Of a stretch of 64,000 nucleotides of DNA, positions 57,101-64,000 are shown one piece after another; positions within the stretch are counted from its first letter, which is position 1; every line of letters starts with the position of its first letter. Source of the stretch: Carallia brachiata (lineage: Eukaryota > Streptophyta > Magnoliopsida > Malpighiales > Rhizophoraceae). Location of the stretch: the NCBI GenBank assembly GCA_021464245.1, contig JADCRB010000031.1, positions 454,762 to 518,761 on the forward strand, read 5' to 3'. A program made the position numbers and the translations under genes. Below the pieces are notes generated by a model. It did not search any database and was not told where the DNA came from. It was given only the letters and a program-made list of their open reading frames with translations.

Positions 57101-60100
57101 AAGATTTGCAGATTAAGAAAATCACTTTATGGCTTGAAGCAGTCTCCACGAGCTTGGTTTACTAGATTTAGCTCTACTCTTAAAGGTCTCGGGTATACAC
57201 AAGGCCAAGCTGATCACACATTATTCACCAAGCTTGCAGTAAGTGGTAAGAGGGTTATTTTAATTGTCTATGTTGATGATATTCATAACAGGTGATGATG
57301 AGGAGGGAATTGTAAAGCTTAAGCAACAGTTGAAAACTGAGTTTGAAGTTAAGGATCTTGGTCATATGAAGTACTTCTTGGGAATGGAAGTTGCTCGGAG
57401 CAAGGAAGGTATTTTCATCTCACAAAGAAAATACACTCTAGATCTCTTGAAGGAAACTGGTATGTTGGGTTGCAAACCTACAAATACTCCCTTAGAAAAG
57501 AATTGGAAGTTGAAAATTGATGAAAAAGATCCTCCTGTAGACAAAGGCAGGTACCAAAGGTTGGTGGGACGACTTATTTATCTTGCACTCACACGGCCTG
57601 ATATTACCTATGCAGTAAGTGTGATAAGCCAGTTCATGCATTCACCTACAAAACAACATTTGGATGCTGCATTTCATATCCTAAGGTACCTAAAAGGGAC
57701 TCCTGGAAAAGGATTGATGTTTCGAAAGAGTGAGAAGCGAGGAATAGAGGGCTTTGCTGATGCAGATTGGGCAAGCTTAATCACAGATTGTAGGTCTACT
57801 TCTGGATATTGTAGTAAGCTATGGGGTAACTTAGTTACATGGAGGAGTAAAAAGCAATCAGTGGTAGCAAGGAGTAGTGCAGAGGCAGAATTTCGAGCTA
57901 TTGCACAAGGAATTTGTGAGTTAATATGGTTGGAAAGATTGATGAAAGATCTTCAACTTGAATTGGCACATCCAACGGTGTTATATAGTGACAGCAAGTC
58001 TGCTATTAGCATGGTGAACAATCCAATCCAACATGATCGAATGAAGCACGTGAGGATAGATAGAAGTTTTATTAAAAGTGAGGTTGAAGATGGCGGATCC
58101 AACTGGCCTATGTTCCAACAGCTCAACAAGAAGCTGATGTTTTCACTAAGGTTATTTGCAATCCGGGATTTCAGTCAATTATTGGCAAGCTGGGAATGTT
58201 AGACATATATTCACCAGCTTGAGGGGGAGTGTTGGAAAGTTTAGGAAAATCCTGGAATCATGGGATCTTTGATTGACATAAATCCCATAATTAGTGGGAT
58301 CAGATTTCAGTCAATATTTTCTATTTATTATCTTTCCTTTTGTATATCTCTAGTTTAGGAAAACTATTCCTTTGATATAGCCCCTAGCTGTACAGTTTTT
58401 TGTGTATATATTCCTAAAGATATTGCAATCAATTGGAAGTGTTTTTCCTCATGTCAATATACCTTTGTTTCAGCAAAATTTTGTTACATTTCTAACTTAA
58501 TTATCAATATGTTGCTACGTGCTATTGGGATTGGCCTTACAAGAATGCCTCCTTGAAAAATTCCTCTGTGCCTCAGAGCCATCTTCATTGCATTTTCCAG
58601 CAAGTATATCCATTATGAGATTTGCCAGCTGCGATACAAGTTGCATAGGATCAATCCTGGATCTCATCAACTCCCTGGCTCTTATAACTGTATTTGAAGT
58701 GTCAGAAGACAAAGCGAGATCCAGCAATTCAAGCAGCTCATCATCAGAAACATCTCCAATCTGCAAAATAAGCCACTTCAATAGTTTAGATGGTGAAAGA
58801 TGCGTAAAACCTACATCTTAGAAACAAAAGGAAGAACTTACAAGTTCATGGGTCAAAGAAACAGTGATTCTTTTACCAAGCAAACTAAGTTGCTCAAGCA
58901 TCATTTCTGCATCTCTAACTGAACCATTAGACTTGGCAGCAATGAAGTCTAAAGCAGCCTGGTCAAAGTCAAGTCTTTCCTCAATACAGATATTAGCCAA
59001 TCTGGTTGCTATATTGGCATCTTTGATCTTTGGAAAATGATATCGTTGAGATCGAGTTACTGCACTTCTCGGCAGCTTATCTAGGTCAGGAGTGATCATC
59101 ACAAAGACAACATACTGGGGAAGGTTATCCAGGCTATTCACTATAGTTGCCCATGTCTCACCATGCAGTAAGTGACACTCATCGACAATGAAGACCTTAA
59201 AACGTGATGTCCTAGGAGGAATTGTTGTATTCTTAAGGACGGACCTCATCCTTTCTGGCTGGTTTATCCTCACAGAATCCACTTCCTTCACATCCTTGCT
59301 CCTTCCAGAGAAGAACAAAACACATTCTCGGCAGAGACCACACGGCTTGTTCTCTCTAAGCAAGAGGCAATTTAATGCAGCAGCAAATATCCTGGAGGCA
59401 GAGGTCTTGCCTGTACCACGAGGGCCATGAAAGAGATATAATGAGGTTATCCTTCCTCTAGAAATAGCACACAAAAGAGACTTGGCCACCGGATCTTGTC
59501 CTACCAATTCATCAAAAAATTTTGGCCTATATTCTGGCTGAGACTCCTAGGGGTTTCATTAATAGTGTTCTTCCAGTCCATCTGATTATAGGGGGCTATG
59601 TCAGCTACATTCCTGGATAACAAGGGATGGCCTTCCGCATCAAAACAAGAATTTGACCCTCGAAACTTTGGGGTTCTTGCCCAACAGCAGCTAATCCCAC
59701 ATCCACTGTCATTTTGATCAGTGAAACCATTCTTTCCTTCACATATAATGATAAACTATGACTAGACAAAGCATCGCTTATAGAAGCGCACGGACTACCA
59801 ACAGAACTCATGACATCACCCACCATCCCGGAAGATTTTATTTGATTTTGGCATCTAAATTTCAGTCTTAAGACAGACTGGTCGAGGCCATCTACTTGAT
59901 GATTCTGCTATTGGTTCACTAGTTGAATCCACAATCTCTGCATTGTTGATGGATGTCCCATCCAGTCTTTGGTCCATATGATTGCCATAGCAAATTTTGA
60001 GTGGTTCACTCCCACGAATATCTTCCTGATTTAAGTTACCAATATCTAGTCCTTCATCCTTTATGGTCCTCACAGCATCAGCTATATCTTCTACTTCACC

Positions 60101-60422
60101 CGGGTTCTCACACGAGATTAACCTAGATTTCTGCTTTCCCAAATCACATTGCAATTCACCATCATCAATTTGTTCCTTCCTTGGTCCATTAAGCTCTTTC
60201 AATCCTGAAAGGCCATTATGATCAGTATCACCTCCTTGCCAGCCACTTGTGAACTGCAGAGAGATCTCATTCTTGGAATTCGTTTCCCAGTTCACATTTT
60301 CAAGTAAAGCGGAGAACTTGCTCATAGAATTTTGATGGATCCCTCAATGACCTTACCCTCCTAAGGGAAATGAGAGTCCTTGAGATGGGAATATCAACCG
60401 AATGCCGTCGCCCCTCCGTCAT
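51140..60422 (-). CDS. STICHEL-like AAA protein (DNA pol III gamma/tau-like; frame breaks; copia in intron)
   Basis: Seven exons: 60422-58842, 58760-58541, 53386-53201, 53075-52854, 52513-51781, 51493-51439 and 51217-51140, about 1,025 residues. Exon 1 begins MTEGRRHSVDIPISRTL and carries the clamp-loader core: Walker A GPRGTGKTS, a Cys cluster (CGLCREC) and Walker B VFIVDECH. The end (ALCWRTP, then RRRRSPLVGW) is the STICHEL-family C-terminus. It best fits STICHEL-like 2 (At4g24790). STICHEL itself controls trichome branching; the role of this paralogue is unknown. Exon 1 has apparent breaks at 60326-60342, about 59876-59895, 59731-59743 and 59531-59534. Most fit one missing base, though at 60326-60342 the shift equals two missing bases or one extra. 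The remaining exons join in phase. Intron 2 (53387-58540) contains a complete copia element in the opposite orientation. Confidence 0.85.
53561..53803 (+). repeat. 5' LTR of copia element
   Basis: 243 bp, TG at the left end and CA at the right end, identical to the 3' LTR as far as I can read. A plausible TATA-like stretch (GTGTATATATTCC) lies in the right half. Confidence 0.9.
53848..54695 (+). pseudogene. copia gag region (broken)
   Basis: The ORF starting at 53848 shows a copia-type gag N-terminus (LNGSNFREWFQSVLLVIKGK). It is interrupted by a TAG at 54343-54345 and again by a TGA at 54693-54695 next to the expected zinc-knuckle region. Homologous protein sequence continues in another frame after each break, so each looks like a single-base change. 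The product would package element RNA. Confidence 0.8.
54689..58202 (+). pseudogene. copia pol region (protease, integrase, RT, RNase H; broken)
   Basis: The conserved blocks are in order: protease YWIVDTGATDHM (~55.0 kb), integrase zinc-binding HKRLGHPSF (~55.4 kb) and core DDHTRVCWVY (~55.65 kb), reverse transcriptase FQLDIKNAFLNG and YVDDI (~57.0-57.3 kb), RNase H FADADWAS and YSDSKSAISM (~57.75-58.0 kb). Frame changes occur near 55.28, 55.47, 55.78, 56.83, 57.29 and 58.10 kb. Between breaks the protein sequence is well preserved. This copy, as given, cannot encode a continuous polyprotein. Confidence 0.85.
58230..58472 (+). repeat. 3' LTR of copia element
   Basis: 243 bp, same ends as the 5' LTR and no visible difference from it. 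It follows the purine tract at about 58221-58229 and is followed by the GCAAA target duplicate. Confidence 0.9.
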
Positions 60423-61196
60423 CTCGGTTCCTTTGTGCAACTCAAAACCAAATTTGAGGAATTACCACTATATAAAGGAGCTGCAATCTCCCGCCTGGAA
60501 CAATAAGCATCCCAATATCATTGTTAAGAAGGAAATCTTCACATCTTAGCTATTCGATGGCAGATAAACTCACAAAAAGACTCGGGAACCAATTGAAAGG
60601 TCAAAAAATACAATGGAAAATAAAGCTTCCCACAATATCTTCATTCCCATCAAAGAAAAATCACAAGGGAAACTAAATGGTAGATTAAAAAAAAACCAAA
60701 AAACGAAAATTAAAGGAAAAAACCAATAAGGAGACAGAGAAAGAGTTCAACCACGGGTTAATCCTACCAACAACAATACAGCAGAAAAGGTACCATTTTT
60801 TTAACCTCTTACAGGGAAAAAACAGGGAAAAACAGAACCATTTGTCACAGCAACGCTTAAAACAACAGCGCTATCCTTAAACTACTCAAATTCATCCAAA
60901 CGACAGCATATAGTATAACAGTGCGTTTGCATGTGTGTGAGAGAGAGGGGAAGAGATAGAGAGAGTTGTAGAAAAATACAGGGAGAGAATCCAAGAATTC
61001 AAGCACGGAATATTCAAAATGTAACTTCAAGTTGAAGCAAAAAAAAAAAAAGAAGAAAGTGATACGAAAAGACAAAAGCTTGAGGAAAAAAGTAAGAAAC
61101 CTGCAAACAGAAACGTCCATACAAGACAACGGGCTTCGAAGTTAACGAACTTTGAAGACTGAGTTAGCGTAAAAGTCGGGATACCAAGAAGACAAA
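60423..61196 (-). promoter_or_regulatory. 5' UTR/promoter region of the STICHEL-like gene
   Basis: The region upstream of the ATG at 60422. It probably holds a 5' UTR, perhaps with an intron, judging from A-rich and pyrimidine-rich alternation. No TATA box can be fixed. A GA-rich patch is near 60940-60965. Confidence 0.35.
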
Positions 61197-64000
61197 TTGC
61201 AGAAGAAGATGAAGAAGAAGAAAACAGGCGCCCCTCTCCTAAGGCTAAGGCCGAGGCCTCGGAGGTTTTGGCTGGATTACCTTACAATTGCGTATGAGAA
61301 GAGAACATGTTGGTGGCACTATGCGAGTGAGACATGGAGAGATAAGAGTGTGAGAGAGGTGGTAAGTGGCATACTAGTAAATGTCATTAATGACCGAGGG
61401 TGATAATAAATTTGTAGAGGTAGCGGTAGAGGACATTGTTTGAACTTTGAACAGAGAGAGAGAAAGAGAGAGAGAGAGAGAGGGTCATGGTGTGCAGAAG
61501 TTAAAGACATTTTTTTGCAGAAATTCTTGTTGCTTGTGGCAGAGTGTTGCAGGCCGAGGTGGTCTCGGCTAGTGAGCCTGACTGGAGGGTGTTTTCGTAA
61601 TTTTCGCTTACGGTTGGGTGTGGTGCTTTTCGGTTTTAGTTTTAATATGAGCTGAGTTGGTTTGTTTGCTGTAAAATAAATTATATTTGTAAAATATTTA
61701 TAAGAAAAAATATTTATAGTAAAAATAATAATTTTTTTTATTATTTACTTATAATATAATTTATGTTTTTATTAAAAATAATTTTACCTCGATAAAAGGA
61801 GAAGTTATTTTACCTGAAAATTTAAAAATTTTTCTTAAATTTTACCTATATAAAATATTTTTTGTGAAACAAATGTCGAAAAATTTATAAAATTTTTTCT
61901 TGTAAAATATTTTTAGAGGAAACAAACATAATTAAAATTGGGAGACAAAAACAGTGAAAAAAATTAAAAATTAAATTTTTTAATATATTATTAATGTGAT
62001 TTGAATTACAATTTTGTTGTGAGGTTGAGAAGCCTTATAAGTTGTAAGTTGTAGAGATTATAAGAAAAGAGTTTGATTAAGAAGACAAAATAAATAATTA
62101 TAAAAATAAGTTTAATTTGTAATAATTAAAAATTTAAATTTAAATATATTTAATGTTATTTTAAATATATATAATATTGTTATAACTCTTGATTTCAAAA
62201 AAAATCTAAAAAAATATTTTTCTACTAACTACTCTATAGATTTTTTTTATATTCTCATAATTTTTTTCATAAAAAAATGCTGGATGGCAATATAGTAGGA
62301 GTAGGATAATAAGATGAAATGCTTATTGAGTTCGAAAACATCAAAAAAATAGCCTAAACACAAAAAAAAAAAAAAAAAACATTAAAAAAATAATATATAG
62401 ATTGCTAAATAGCGTAACACATAAAATTTTTACTGTATTATTACGTCGTCAATATTAGAGTCCGGTCGCACTTCCGGACGTCCTGTGACACGCAGGATTA
62501 CGATCACGTGTTGGTCACCATATACAAAGAATCCAAGACCCATCCAATGGGAAGTGGTTGAGTTAGTGTGACTGTGTGAGCAAAAAGAAAAATAACAAAG
62601 AAAACTTTTGTTTTTTTTTCCTTTTTCAGCCCCGCCATGTTTGGGTTCGGGCAATGCCTTTGTTCTTTTACCTTTTGTTCTTTTTGCTTGAAAGGCATAA
62701 TATCCAAGAAACATGTAAAACGAAATTTTAGTCCATTTCACAGTCATCGAGTTGTCTAATGAAAAAATTATAAAGAACAATTTTAAAAAAAAAATCTTTA
62801 GAAAAAATTATAGCTCATACATATATAAAGAAAGAAAATAAAAGTTTGTGAACAGATATAACATATTATCTGATATCGAGTTAAACAACACCAATTGATC
62901 TTAAAAGTCAAATCTAACTGCAATGCATCGCATAATAAGGAGGAACAAGAGAACAAGAGCCTGTGACCTCGTCAAATCTGGTCAAATCTTAGAAGTGTCT
63001 CCATGAAATTTATAAGCAATGAGAACAGCGGTTGGTAAGATAATTGGTGCCTTTTTTCTTTGGGGGGTGTCAAACTGTCAATGGTGCCCATTTGTTATTG
63101 GTATTGAAAAAGCATATTTCTGGAACATAGAGATGACAACTGTTGACCAAAAATAAAATACTCGGGGGAAAGATTCGATGTGGGGTTTCAGGTTTGGCGT
63201 TTTTACAAAGAAAGATTTGAGAAATGGGGAATGATTGAAGACAAATTCATCAATATTATCCACTTTTTGTGACATAGCTACTTTTTAATTCATAAAAAAC
63301 GCCTATTATATTCAGTACTCACTCCGCTCATCTAGAAATGAATTCCGCAAGAAAATTCATTTATTAAAATGAGAATAACAAGATAAAAGTTTGTGATGCT
63401 TTGTATAAATGTGACAGTTTCGGTTGTTTACAAAAAAGAGTTGATGCTTTCGGGTAAAATAACTAGAAATAAATTATTAAGTGGAACACTATATGGAATT
63501 TAACTTTGGCTGTGTTAGACATTGTGTTCAGCGTTACAGATTTTAAGTTCGGATAAAAGATGAGGCTTGTGATAAATTGTTAGTCCGTATAAAACTAGCC
63601 AAATCCTTATGAATAGAGGAGTTTGCCAAGTACTTTTAGAAAAAAAACAAAACAATTTGGAGATCATAGCAAAATGGAAAAAAACTATGTTAGCATATAA
63701 TGGTAGTATAAAATTAATACTTGAGATTTAGACCGTTGAATAATAAAAAATATATTAAAATTAATAAAAAAAATAAATAAATAATTAAATTAATTATATA
63801 TTTTATATACCGTAAATTAAGTCCTGCATAATCTTGCCCTATAAAAATTTTGAAAACTGATGCCATGATGAGGCCGAAAACACGCCGTATTACAAGTTTA
63901 GCTACGGACCAGCATAGAAAAGCTGAGCAAGATTGTTACCAAAGAAGGAAAAGCCCGATCCACAAAGCAATGTCAATAACCGGGTCCACATATGGTAGCG
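61197..64000. other. Intergenic, no recognisable gene
   Basis: It contains a GC-rich patch with a GGCCGAGGCCTCGG near-palindrome (about 61249-61262) and a (GA)n microsatellite at about 61452-61482. From about 61.66 kb it is very AT-rich. A small ORF at 62430-62780 (-) gives no recognisable protein. An AT-rich patch near 63.70-63.83 kb is MITE-like without clear ends. Confidence 0.45.

Larger units (their letters stand above)
53561..58472 (+). mobile_element. Ty1/copia LTR retrotransposon, complete, in STICHEL-like intron
   Basis: A 4,912-bp element with 243-bp LTRs at both ends (TGTTGG...TTTCA), flanked by a 5-bp target duplication GCAAA (53556-53560 and 58473-58477). A tRNA-Met primer site (TGGTATCAGAGCC, 53804-53816) follows the 5' LTR and a purine tract (GAGGGGGAG) precedes the 3' LTR. 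The internal order gag, protease (DTGATDHMTG), integrase, reverse transcriptase (YVDDI), RNase H (YSDSKSAISM) is that of copia. The LTRs look identical by eye, so insertion was recent. The coding region is nevertheless interrupted by several frame breaks. It is antisense to the host gene, within a spliced intron. Confidence 0.95.

Overview
The window is nuclear DNA from a eudicot plant. The genes are spliced with short GT-AG introns, intergenic DNA is very AT-rich, 5' leaders carry (CT)n tracts, and the whole gene content is plant-specific (NOI/RIN4, REF6, CbbY-type phosphatase, MA3 repeat protein, EMB1006-like PPR, STICHEL-like). I cannot name the species from sequence alone.

Layout, left to right. 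1-2.39 kb is a decayed endogenous pararetrovirus (Caulimoviridae) fragment on the minus strand: the end of one ORF, an intergenic region with TATA box and poly(A) signal, a tRNA-Met primer site, then a movement-protein ORF running off the window. 2.9-5.1 kb is a small NOI/RIN4-type gene (+). 6.2-9.8 kb is a five-finger CCCH zinc-finger gene (-). 11.5-19.5 kb is a REF6-type JmjC histone demethylase gene (-). 20-26.7 kb is gene-free and rich in foldback elements: a Mutator-like MITE with a 10-bp target duplication, a second foldback, and a 189-bp tandem duplication. 26.8-30.6 kb is a chloroplast CbbY-like HAD phosphatase gene (+). 34.5-35.2 kb is an intronless membrane-anchored methyltransferase-like gene (-). 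38.9-39.3 kb is another foldback element. 40.7-43.7 kb is a four-MA3-domain translation regulator (-). 47.3-50.1 kb is a chloroplast PPR gene (-). 51.1-60.4 kb is a STICHEL-like gene (-) with a complete 4.9-kb Ty1/copia element inserted antisense in one intron. 60.4-64 kb has no recognisable gene.

The genes do not form one pathway; they are conserved neighbours. From memory of the Arabidopsis map, CbbY, REF6, C3H43 and a NOI gene are adjacent on chromosome 3 (At3g48420-At3g48450), and STICHEL-like 2, an MA3 gene and the methyltransferase are adjacent on chromosome 4 (At4g24790-At4g24805). Here both sets lie in one interval.

The most unusual signal is a class of reading-frame breaks. The CCCH, REF6, CbbY and STICHEL-like genes and the copia element (despite identical LTRs) all carry breaks, mostly consistent with one missing base and often in a homopolymer, inside otherwise conserved protein sequence. 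The methyltransferase, MA3 and PPR genes are fully open. Either the assembly has uncorrected one-base deletions, or several neighbouring genes are decaying together. I found no convincing wholly new biological system; the strongest observations are the transposon structures, the frame-break pattern and the merged synteny.
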